Assembly: GCA_031257735.1 (NCBI GenBank)
Contig: JAIROC010000426.1
Span: forward strand, 1 to 18,322
From: Bacteroidales bacterium
Lineage (GTDB): Bacteria > Bacteroidota > Bacteroidia > Bacteroidales > WCHB1-69
DNA: 18,322 nucleotides
Reading direction: 5' to 3'
The notes beneath the pieces are model-generated. The model searched no databases and had not been told where the DNA came from. It worked only from the letters and a program-made list of their open reading frames with translations. The position numbers and the translations under genes are program-made. Shown one piece after another: positions 7,379 through 13,957 of the stretch; the first letter of the stretch is position 1; each line of letters begins with the position of its first letter.

Positions 7379-9700
7379 TTAGGGATTAAGTTTAATATCA
7401 ATATACTCTTCTTTTGTATTGCTTTGTAGGTTTATTTTTATTTCTTTTGATAAATTGAAGATTTCCGATGACAACCTGATACATACAAATGTTTTTTCTT
7501 CAGGTTGTACAAGTTGTTTTTCTACTGTTGCTTTTGCCAATGTATTGTCCGAAAAGATGCTTTTTACTTCCAAGTCAGCGTTTCCATTGTTCTTTATCTG
7601 AATATAAAGTTCATATACGTCTGTTTCTGGAATTTGCGTGACTATAATATCTTTTTCCGAAACCAATAAAACAGGTTTTTTTATGCTTGTATCTTTTTCC
7701 GATTTGTACAATGTTATTTGTATTCTTCTTTCCATACCTGCAGCAATACTGTATATCGAATTTCGTACATCATTGGGATTATCACTGACGTATTCGGCAG
7801 CAAAACGTTTTCCCCTCGGATCTTCAATAAAATACAATTTGTTTCCAACCGTTACAGTGTCCAAATAGGTATCGAAAACAGTTTGATTTTTAATATAATT
7901 TTTCAGACTTGAAATCCGACGTGATGATAATCGTGCATTATAGTCGTCGGAATGCAAAGGACTTGCAAATCCAATAATCGTAAGATAGACATTATTTCCC
8001 TGTTTGAGATCTTCCAATAACCATTGCGTTATTTGTTCCAGATGTGCGAAACCGTTTCCAACCGTTTTCAAAAAGAATGTATCTATATCCGTTATGGCTT
8101 TTTCTTTTTCTTCTCCCTGCAATCCAAATGAATATTCTGTTTTATAAATATCCGTCATGGCAATATATTCTTCTAATGTGGTTTTGTAGTCTTTGCTGGT
8201 CGTTGTAGACAAACTCTTCGGATCGGGTTCATCATTATGGAAATAAAGCGTAACGGGAAGTACATCGTTGATAGATTTGGAAATATACTCAATATTTTTT
8301 ATCAGAAATGTATCTTTTTGGACTTTTATTACATCTCCCAACCATCGGTATTCATAAATATCGTTACAGCATGTTTCATCGGTCATATAATAAGAACCGA
8401 TACGGTTGGAAGTTAAAAAACCATCCTGATCAACATCATTAATCGTAAAATACATGTCATTGGCGGAAGAATTTATCGGATAACCCATATTGACAGGTTT
8501 CTCCCATGCACTTAATGCTCCTTTCGATTTAAAAATGTCAAAACCACCCAATCCCTCATGCCAATCGGAACTAAAATACAATGTTTGTTTTTCCGTATGG
8601 TAAAAAGGAGTTATCTCATTGCCTTGCGTATTGACAATACTCCCCAGATTGACAGGCTCCGAAAAATCATCATTATTATTGAGCAAACTAAACCAAATAT
8701 CCATTCCCCCCAAACCATCTTCCCTGTCAGATACAAAAAAGAATATCTGATTTTCATCATCACTCGCAAGATATGGTTGTGTAGTATTGGAATTGGGTTT
8801 ATTGATTATTTTATCTAATTTTTGTGGTTTATTCCATTTGTGATTTGCCCACTCAGAGACCCAGATAGCACAATTTCTATCTTTACCGCTAATAGGGCAA
8901 CGTGTAAAATATAATTTCGTTTTATCCCCGTTAAAACAAAAATTTCCATTATTATATTTGGGATTATTGATTATCACAGGAAGCGGAACAGTTTTAATAA
9001 TACCATTAACCGTATACGGCGCTGTGATTATCATCGACATATAAAAATCCTCAAGAATATTATTGTGTTCGGTGTTGGATATTTGACGAATACTTGAAAA
9101 ATATAATGCCTCCTCATAAAATTGTATTCCATTAAATTCAGAATACTCCGTATTGACAGGACTTTCCACTTTTTTTATCTCTACAGGAAAGGTATCCAAT
9201 AGTAACTTTGAAATTAAATGAAATGAACTCAATTCAGTTGTTACACGCTTTTGCAGTATTGGATTTTCAGCAGAAGCATATCTTGTTTGATACTGCAGAA
9301 AGGAATATTTTGCATCTTCGTATTTTCCCTTATTTTTTTGCACCATGCCTAACCAAAATAATGCCTCTGGATAAAAACTTACACTGTCAGAATTTATTAC
9401 TTTCTCCAAATAATATTCAGCGTCGCTGTAATGATAAAGCTCTTTCATCAGCATACCGCATTTATAGTAAATGCCAATATCTGCGTTTGAATTTGAAGTA
9501 ATATATTCCTTATAAAAATAGGCAGCTGATTGCAAATTCTTTTCTTTTTCCCAATATTGTGCGGTCTCCAAGAGCGAATGAAACGACTGTTGAGCATACA
9601 CAAACACAGGAAACAGCATCAAAATAATTACTGCTATCCGACAACAAATAGTATAAATACTTTTTCTCTTATTTTTATTTTTCATATCCATTGTCTTCAT
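7379..9700 (-). CDS. PorE-like OmpA-family protein with TPR and PD40 propeller
   Basis: This envelope protein has 773 residues. A signal peptide is visible: Lys-rich start, hydrophobic 17-33, likely cleavage after VYA (34-36). No lipobox Cys follows, unlike my recollection of P. gingivalis PorE, which is a lipoprotein. Residues about 40-155 are TPR-like (EALFWLGMVQKNKGKYEDA). About 190-455 carry PD40/WD40-like blades (NQIFFFVSDREDGLGGMDIW, LYFSSDWHEGLGGFDIF). LYFHNDEPDP follows. An OmpA-like peptidoglycan-binding segment is near 575-600 (GFASPLHSDDYNARLSSRR) with MERRIQI. The last 100 residues look Ig-like (IQIKNNGNADLEV). PorE anchors part of the type IX secretion machine to the cell wall and works with PorP. 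This gene starts directly after the PorP-like stop, so the pair is one operon. It could be a paralogue serving a particular adhesin instead of core PorE. Confidence 0.85.
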   Translation of the reverse strand: MKTMDMKNKNKRKSIYTICCRIAVIILMLFPVFVYAQQSFHSLLETAQYWEKEKNLQSAAYFYKEYITSNSNADIGIYYKCGMLMKELYHYSDAEYYLEKVINSDSVSFYPEALFWLGMVQKNKGKYEDAKYSFLQYQTRYASAENPILQKRVTTELSSFHLISKLLLDTFPVEIKKVESPVNTEYSEFNGIQFYEEALYFSSIRQISNTEHNNILEDFYMSMIITAPYTVNGIIKTVPLPVIINNPKYNNGNFCFNGDKTKLYFTRCPISGKDRNCAIWVSEWANHKWNKPQKLDKIINKPNSNTTQPYLASDDENQIFFFVSDREDGLGGMDIWFSLLNNNDDFSEPVNLGSIVNTQGNEITPFYHTEKQTLYFSSDWHEGLGGFDIFKSKGALSAWEKPVNMGYPINSSANDMYFTINDVDQDGFLTSNRIGSYYMTDETCCNDIYEYRWLGDVIKVQKDTFLIKNIEYISKSINDVLPVTLYFHNDEPDPKSLSTTTSKDYKTTLEEYIAMTDIYKTEYSFGLQGEEKEKAITDIDTFFLKTVGNGFAHLEQITQWLLEDLKQGNNVYLTIIGFASPLHSDDYNARLSSRRISSLKNYIKNQTVFDTYLDTVTVGNKLYFIEDPRGKRFAAEYVSDNPNDVRNSIYSIAAGMERRIQITLYKSEKDTSIKKPVLLVSEKDIIVTQIPETDVYELYIQIKNNGNADLEVKSIFSDNTLAKATVEKQLVQPEEKTFVCIRLSSEIFNLSKEIKINLQSNTKEEYIDIKLNP

Positions 9701-10732
9701 CTAAAATACGGTACAGGGAATAGCTTTTTGACGCAAATATCTCTTTTTCTTTATAATATAGGAAAGCGCTATTTCAATTCCACCTCTTCCATGACTTGCC
9801 TGCGCCAAATTGGAAACATTAAAATCGTAACTTATACTAAAAGTTAAACGTCGCCACTCCATGCCAGCAGCAAGATAAATAGCATCATTCCACCGATAAA
9901 ATAATCCGATATTGGCTTTATTTCTAAAACCTTTTACATCAATGGGCAATGTGTGAGAATAGGATGCTCCCAAAAGAAACTCTCTGTAAATATCCTGATA
10001 AGCAAAATAAAGCACAGGAACTATCGCAATGTCAGGATGAAGTTCCACACTTGTAACAACATGCGTAACCCATTTGACAGGTAAACGAATATTGCCATCT
10101 TTGAGCATAGATATTCGAGGCTTATTGAGATGATAAACACTACATCCCGCTTGAAAAAAAGTCAAAAAATCAGGTTGATAAAACCATTGTACCCCAACGC
10201 CAACATCAGCAAGCCAATAATTACTTCCGTAAAATGTTTCACTATTACCAATGTCAGGATTAAACATGCCATTTTGCCACTGGTCGTCAAAGTAGAGTTG
10301 AGAATACGCCCACGAACGTTGTGCTCCTCCCAACATTATGCCTCCCATCAAAAAATGATTGTTACGCCTTGTAAGTGCATGGGCATACGATAACATTACA
10401 TTGCCTTGTATGGTTGTATATTTAGAATCACCAGCTTGATCGTAATCCACGGTAACGCCCATCCCAAATAAATCCTGTTTACCGGGACGTTTTATCAACG
10501 GGAAGTCAGTGGATACGCCTACCGTTTGAAATGCTTTGGAAATAGCTCGCCATTGTGTCCTGTTGTACGCTCCCAAACGAACATTCCCATCAAAAAAACC
10601 TGCTGCCGCAGGATTTATTGCGACAGGTGATACCCAAAACTGAGAAATATGAATATCTTGAGACATTAATCCCAAAGACATCCAATATAACATTAACAAT
10701 GATATTCTTTTGATATTTAGCAATCTTCGCAT
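9701..10732 (-). CDS. PorP/SprF family type IX secretion outer-membrane protein
   Basis: This protein has 343 residues, close to the family norm (about 300-350). It starts with a signal peptide (RISLLMLYWMSLGLMSQ, cleavage about 24) and continues with the family signature QDIHISQFWVSPVAINPAAA, then RLGAYNRTQWR and alternating beta strands ending LTFSISYDFNVSNL and GGIEIALSYII. The family forms an outer-membrane beta barrel that works with the type IX secretion machine. SprF-type paralogues serve particular large adhesins. The next gene, the PorE-like OmpA protein, begins at the base after this stop, so the two were built as a unit. A TACCTTTG element at 10793-10800 is the likely promoter. PorP and SprF paralogues cannot be separated from the sequence alone, so no symbol is given. 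Confidence 0.9.
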   Translation of the reverse strand: MRRLLNIKRISLLMLYWMSLGLMSQDIHISQFWVSPVAINPAAAGFFDGNVRLGAYNRTQWRAISKAFQTVGVSTDFPLIKRPGKQDLFGMGVTVDYDQAGDSKYTTIQGNVMLSYAHALTRRNNHFLMGGIMLGGAQRSWAYSQLYFDDQWQNGMFNPDIGNSETFYGSNYWLADVGVGVQWFYQPDFLTFFQAGCSVYHLNKPRISMLKDGNIRLPVKWVTHVVTSVELHPDIAIVPVLYFAYQDIYREFLLGASYSHTLPIDVKGFRNKANIGLFYRWNDAIYLAAGMEWRRLTFSISYDFNVSNLAQASHGRGGIEIALSYIIKKKRYLRQKAIPCTVF

Positions 10733-10792
10733 CTTATCAAGAATTTAATTTCTATTTCTTTTCTCGTTTTGTTCATCATTTTTTACGAAATC

Positions 10793-10800
10793 CAAAGGTA
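10793..10800 (-). promoter_or_regulatory. Bacteroidetes -7 element (TACCTTTG) for the PorP-PorE-like operon
   Basis: On the minus strand TACCTTTG fits TAnnTTTG and lies 60 bp upstream of the ATG at 10732. The -33 region has no clear TTTG, so only half of the promoter is supported. Confidence 0.5.
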
Positions 10801-10848
10801 CAGAAAAAAAATGAATTGAAACCCTCTTGTGTAAAATAAAAACATGAT

Positions 10849-10944
10849 TTAGTTTTTTTTCTCTTCTTTTTTCTTCTTCAAGCGTCTGAATCTCGACAAA
10901 AATACAAGCCCTGTTTCAGCCGCTTCCACAATAATCCATTTCAT
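10849..10944 (-). CDS. Possible 31-residue basic small protein
   Basis: An ATG at 10944 opens a 31-residue frame ending in TAA. It starts MKWIIVEAAETGLVFLSRF and finishes with a strongly basic tail (RRLKKKKEEKKN). The first half could form a short amphipathic or membrane-associated helix. It lies between the divergent tRNA-Ser promoter and the PorP-like operon and has no neighbour of known role. I recognise no family. The A-rich tail might equally be a low-complexity accident in AT-rich DNA, so confidence is low. Confidence 0.25.
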   Translation of the reverse strand: MKWIIVEAAETGLVFLSRFRRLKKKKEEKKN

Positions 10945-11006
10945 CTTATTGACTTTTAGAGAATAAATTTTTTTTCAACAAATGCAATTTGTAATGTTTT
11001 TTTTTC

Positions 11007-11014
11007 TACTTTTG
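11007..11014 (+). promoter_or_regulatory. -7 element (TACTTTTG) of the tRNA-Ser gene
   Basis: TACTTTTG fits TAnnTTTG and ends 4 bp before the first base of the tRNA. Transcription would start at or very near the mature 5' end. The T-rich region upstream has no clear -33 site at the right distance. Confidence 0.55.
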
Positions 11015-11018
11015 CAGC

Positions 11019-11103
11019 GGAGAGATGGCAGAGTGGTCGATTGCGGCGGTCTTGAAAACCGTTGACTGTAACAGGTCCGGGGGTTCGAATCCCTCTCTCT
11101 CCG
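11019..11103 (+). tRNA. tRNA-Ser (anticodon UGA)
   Basis: This is an 85-nt gene with a 7-bp acceptor stem (GGAGAGA at 11019-11025 pairing with TCTCTCC at 11096-11102) and G as discriminator base. The anticodon TGA is at 11053-11055, in a loop closed by CGGT and ACCG. A long variable arm typical of class II tRNA-Ser is present, and the T-loop is GGTTCGAATCC. The full CCA end is not encoded (GCA follows), so it would be added after transcription. It reads UCA and other UCN codons. Confidence 0.96.
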
Positions 11104-11200
11104 CAAATCACTCTGATAATTAAGAATTAACAAACACATAGATAAGTTTTGTACACTCATCTACCCCTTGCTCGGTGTAGTTTCCAGACTACGTTAAGCT

Positions 11201-11228
11201 AAAAGCAAGGCTCCTGCCTTGCAAAAAA
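11201..11228 (-). terminator. Candidate intrinsic terminator of the ATPase gene at 11299-12864
   Basis: A perfect 7-bp stem, GCAAGGC (11205-11211) and GCCTTGC (11216-11222), closes a 4-base loop. On the minus strand the stem is followed by TTTT. It lies about 75 bp downstream of the ATPase stop. On the plus strand it is preceded by AAAA and followed by AAAAAATT, so it is oriented for the minus-strand gene. Confidence 0.5.
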
Positions 11229-11298
11229 TTGTCTGAACCATGATTTACAGAATGAAAGAATGAGCAGAATTAAATACAACACCGTCATTGGTAGCTCC

Positions 11299-12864
11299 TT
11301 ATACACCCACAATTGTAATTGTTTTACCGTCTACAGTTTCTTTTTTCATATAGAGTTTATCTTCCCATTTGACGGTCGAACGACGATCGAATACAACCAT
11401 CCATCCTTCGTTACAGCAATGATAATCCACGTAACGGGCGGTTTGTTTGAGACCTTTTTCAAGATATTTATCTCCGTAACGAATTTTTAACTCTATTGGA
11501 TATTTTTGATTTTCGTATATCAGACAGAGGTCAAGCCGACCTCTTCCCGACGCTATTTCGCGGATTACCTGACCACCACCATTAATCACACGTTGCAGAA
11601 ATCCCATCATAATAAGATGTGGCGCCGCTTCACGGTAATCAAATTTCTCTGCCCAGATAGCGCCGTTTGCGTGCCAGAACTGTTGGAAATCACGCATCAG
11701 ATAGTCTACATCTATACGTCCGTCTTTCAGGTATCGCGGGATATTATAGGGATATTTCGGTTCATGTAACCTCTTCTGAGATGTAGAAGACAATGTACGG
11801 ATAATTATTTCGGCATAAATCGGATTGGCAGGTATTATCTGAGAATTATTATCCTCTCGAATCAACCCCAAATCCTTAGCATATAAGAAATCATCCGATT
11901 CACAGTCAATAATATCTTCGCCAAGTATCATTGGTTCGATTATTTTGCGTACCCGTTCTTCATTCAAGCGTTCGAGCAGACTGTCAATGTGCGCAGGACG
12001 ATTAAGAATAATGGTTTGAATGGCTTCATTAACCAATTCTACCGTTACGGGTTTGGTATAGTCCAACTGCAGGATTTTGTTGATTACTTCTCTGGCAATA
12101 GCATTAACTAACCATGGTTGTCCTTGCGTCTGTTCACTAACTAATTCTATTGCATCTTTTTCAAACACTTGTCCTGTTTCGTCGGTATGCTGCTGATAGA
12201 GTTGGGTAATTTCTTCCTGTGTGAAATTTTTTAATGTAAAAGTCTCCGTAACGATATTGAAAGGGCTTGCACTGCCCAAGGTTTGGTTTTCGGGACGAAC
12301 TTTGGCTTTGTAATCCCGTATATTGCGCATCCCGACCAAGGCTATCGAATGGACAAAAGGCACAAAACTGCGATCATTATAACCATTTCGCAATTGTCGT
12401 AAAAAAGAAATCAAGGTATCTTCACTTAGACAGTCCGCTTCGTCAAACAATATCACTAAGGGTTTGTCTAATAACTCACAAAATAGAGAGAGAGATACCC
12501 CCAAGACACCTGTAAAATCTTCATAGTCCGCATCTTTGGCAAAATCCGAACAATGTGGAATATTCATACCCTTGAGTTTGTTTCTAATCAGCCGCACTAT
12601 TGCCGGTATACCTCGTTCCGGTTCACTGATGTTCTGCACGCCTTCTAACGAACAATACAGCGTATAATATTTTCCTTCCGTATTGAGACGTCTGGTTAAA
12701 TCCTGTAAATAGGTTGTTTTTCCGCTTTGACGAGCCGCATGGATCACAAAATACTGCTCATTATCTATCAATTCCTTAACGCCGTGCAAACGAGTGGCGG
12801 CGTCTATCATATAATGCTTTGTGTTATTACAAGGTCCTGCTACATTAAAATATCTCATAATCAT
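11299..12864 (-). CDS. AAA-like ATPase with C-terminal PD-(D/E)xK nuclease-like domain
   Basis: This protein has 521 residues. The N-terminal AAA-like ATPase (AAA_35 type) shows Walker A AARQSGKT (43-50) and Walker B PLVILFDEAD (Asp141, Glu142), then a helical middle with a LVSEQTQGQPWLVNAIA lid-type segment (about 260-280). The C-terminal part has GRGRLDLCLIY (Asp445) and KYPIELKI (Glu458-Leu-Lys460), a well-formed D...E-x-K core as in the PDDEXK_9 group. The start could be ATG at 12864 or 12858 (MIM); the difference is two residues. A TACTTTTG element lies 14 bp upstream, and a terminator-like hairpin follows the gene. Such proteins are common, multi-copy and of unknown role in Bacteroidetes. 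Its architecture differs from the two DUF4143 ATPases in this window. Confidence 0.88.
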   Translation of the reverse strand: MIMRYFNVAGPCNNTKHYMIDAATRLHGVKELIDNEQYFVIHAARQSGKTTYLQDLTRRLNTEGKYYTLYCSLEGVQNISEPERGIPAIVRLIRNKLKGMNIPHCSDFAKDADYEDFTGVLGVSLSLFCELLDKPLVILFDEADCLSEDTLISFLRQLRNGYNDRSFVPFVHSIALVGMRNIRDYKAKVRPENQTLGSASPFNIVTETFTLKNFTQEEITQLYQQHTDETGQVFEKDAIELVSEQTQGQPWLVNAIAREVINKILQLDYTKPVTVELVNEAIQTIILNRPAHIDSLLERLNEERVRKIIEPMILGEDIIDCESDDFLYAKDLGLIREDNNSQIIPANPIYAEIIIRTLSSTSQKRLHEPKYPYNIPRYLKDGRIDVDYLMRDFQQFWHANGAIWAEKFDYREAAPHLIMMGFLQRVINGGGQVIREIASGRGRLDLCLIYENQKYPIELKIRYGDKYLEKGLKQTARYVDYHCCNEGWMVVFDRRSTVKWEDKLYMKKETVDGKTITIVGV

Positions 12865-12878
12865 TTAAAATTATTCGG

Positions 12879-12886
12879 CAAAAGTA
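12879..12886 (-). promoter_or_regulatory. -7 element (TACTTTTG) for the AAA-PDDEXK gene
   Basis: On the minus strand TACTTTTG fits TAnnTTTG, 14 bp upstream of the first ATG, which implies a very short leader. No convincing -33 site was seen. Confidence 0.5.
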
Positions 12887-12947
12887 CACAAAAAAATAAC
12901 AGCTTAATGTATTATGAAATGTTTTTTCATCTAATGCAACCGAAGAG

Positions 12948-13047
12948 GAGTCTGTAAATTACCTTCGGCGCTCTTCGCTGCACTACGGGCGCCACGTCGC
13001 TGCGCTCCTTACAATGACGGCGTTATGTCGACATTAAAGACAGACAC
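12948..13047. repeat. Family A fold-back repeat, rearranged copy (about 100 bp)
   Basis: The right end GACAGACAC (13039-13047) followed by TAATTA (13048-13053) matches the other copies. The left end GAGTCTGT (12948-12955) is shorter and is not preceded by TAATTA. The interior contains ACCTTCGGCGCTCTTCGCT, related to the repeat fragment near 163-182, and CAATGACGGCG, shared with the other copies. TAATTAGCTAC at the right edge also occurs at 131-141. This copy looks recombined or decayed. Confidence 0.65.
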
Positions 13048-13053
13048 TAATTA

Positions 13054-13237
13054 GCTACACAATGCGCTGACATGCTACAAATTATAATTGATTACCTTAT
13101 ATTATGCTTCGTTCCTGTTTATAACATAATTAAAGACATATTTTTTCTTTTATATCTTTGTGATTATTTTATTTCGCCTGTTCTTTTTTTATATGGCTAA
13201 CATTTTCTTTTCCTCATATTATCTTTATTGATGTCTG
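13054..13237. other. AT-rich spacer between repeat copy and tandem array
   Basis: No gene was recognised. Positions 13062-13076 (AATGCGCTGACATGC) match the family B terminus (AATGAGCTGACGTGC at 13748-13762) with two changes. A TATCTTTG element (13153-13160, plus strand) fits the -7 consensus and points into the tandem array. Only very short frames follow it, such as MANIFFSSYYLY from 13194. The rest is AT-rich without visible structure. Confidence 0.4.
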
Positions 13238-13504
13238 TTTCAACCTTTTTAGCGTCTGTTTTAGCTTTTTTGCAGCCTGCTTTAGCTTTTTTGTAGCCTG
13301 CTTTAGCTTTTTAAGCTCTCGTTTTAGCTTTTTAAGCTCTCGTTTTAGCTTTTTTGCAGCCTGCTTTAGCTTTTTTGCAGCCTGCTTGAGCTTTTTAAGC
13401 TCTCGTTTTAGCTTTTTTGCAGCCTGCTTGAGCTTTTTAAGCTCTCGTTTTAGCTTTTTTGCAGCCTGCTTGACCTTTTTTGCTGCCCTCGTTCGGGTTA
13501 TGAG
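13214..13504 (-). pseudogene. Open frame of 12 Lys-rich heptads without start codon
   Basis: On the minus strand the frame is open from 13504 (after TAA at 13507-13505) to TGA at 13216-13214. It encodes RAAKKVK, then alternating QAAKKLK and RELKKLK heptads, ending QTLKRLK-QTSIKII. Hydrophobic residues fall at positions 3 and 6 of each heptad, the 3-4 spacing of a coiled coil, and the rest is mostly Lys, Arg or Gln. Units differ in the last two codons as CTA AAA, CTA AAG or CTC AAG, which are synonymous. There is no ATG or GTG in frame, and the only TTG is near the end. The family A repeat begins 25 bp upstream of the open frame. It may be the remnant of a gene for a basic coiled-coil or DNA-coating protein, or a satellite whose 21-bp period merely looks like heptads. 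Confidence 0.4.
13238..13489. repeat. 21-bp tandem repeat array, 12 units of two types
   Basis: On the plus strand the units read TTTAGCTTTTTTGCAGCCTGC (type Q) or TTTTAGCTTTTTAAGCTCTCG (type R), each 21 bp. In minus-strand order the pattern is Q-like, Q, R, Q, R, Q, Q, R, R, Q, Q, diverged. The end units are the most diverged, as expected from unequal crossing-over. There are no unique spacers, so this is not a CRISPR array. It lies between family A copies at 12948-13047 and 13532-13739. Confidence 0.92.
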
Positions 13505-13531
13505 TTATTTTAGTTTGCGTCAGCCTAATTA

Positions 13532-13739
13532 GAGTCTGTCTATAAAGTATTTTCGCAACAATCAATGCCGTCATTGCGAGCGCAGCGAAGCACCCGTAAA
13601 AGCAGCGGAGCTAATCCCTAACCAAAGAACGCATTGATTGTCAGGGATTGCTTCAGTCGTTCCTCCTTCGCAATGACGTGCTGATTGTTGCGGGGAACGC
13701 TTTTGAAACAACCCTATTTCTGACATTAAAGACAGACAC
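13532..13739. repeat. Family A fold-back repeat (208 bp) with TAATTA target duplication
   Basis: This is the best-preserved long copy. Ends are GAGTCTGTC (13532-13540) and GACAGACAC (13731-13739), with TAATTA on both sides (13526-13531 and 13740-13745). Inside is a second inverted repeat: CAACAATCAATGCCGTCATTGCGA (from 13557) pairs with TCGCAATGACGTGCTGATTGTTG (to 13690), so most of the copy could fold on itself. Positions 13587-13678 match window positions 1-92. The right arm (13691-13720) matches the 2598 copy in inverted orientation. The core resembles the GTCATTGCGAGCGCAGCGAA repeats found in many bacterial genomes. No coding capacity. Confidence 0.87.
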
Positions 13740-13747
13740 TAATTAAT

Positions 13748-13841
13748 AATGAGCTGACGTGCGAAAGAAATGAGTAGGGACAAAACATGTTTTGCCTTTA
13801 CTATATGGCGTTGATTGGACATTTTCGTGTGTCAGCTCATT
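13748..13841. repeat. Family B inverted-repeat element (94 bp)
   Basis: The ends AATGAGCTGACGTGCGAAA (13748-13766) and TTTCGTGTGTCAGCTCATT (13823-13841) pair over 19 bp except for three bases. A near-palindrome centred on AAAACATGTTTT lies inside (13773-13802). Termini of the same type occur at 268-283 and 13062-13076. The element starts 3 bp after the family A target duplication and ends 39 bp before the tex -7 element, so it may affect tex expression. It is followed by three TCAATTTT-type direct repeats (13842-13862). Confidence 0.7.
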
Positions 13842-13879
13842 TTCAATTTTCAATTTTCAATTAATACGGATTTTTATAC

Positions 13880-13887
13880 TACCTTTG
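13880..13887 (+). promoter_or_regulatory. -7 element (TACCTTTG) for tex
   Basis: TACCTTTG fits TAnnTTTG and lies 70 bp upstream of the tex ATG at 13958. The matching -33 region falls in the TCAATTTT repeats right after family B and has no TTTG. Confidence 0.5.
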
Positions 13888-13957
13888 CAGAACCGTTGTT
13901 TGGATGTATTTTTCATCATTCAGCGCCACCCATGTATCATTAAATTAAAAGCAGAGA

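Noticed and set aside
10975..11160. Minus-strand frame containing RERDSNPRT and RFSRPPQSTTLPSL
   Set aside because: It is the antisense of the tRNA-Ser gene. This translation is a well-known false gene in databases.
11104..11298. Integrated element using tRNA-Ser as attachment site
   Set aside because: I found no integrase and no second copy of the tRNA 3' end in the window.
13238..13489. CRISPR array
   Set aside because: The 21-bp units follow each other directly with no unique spacers, and no cas genes are nearby.
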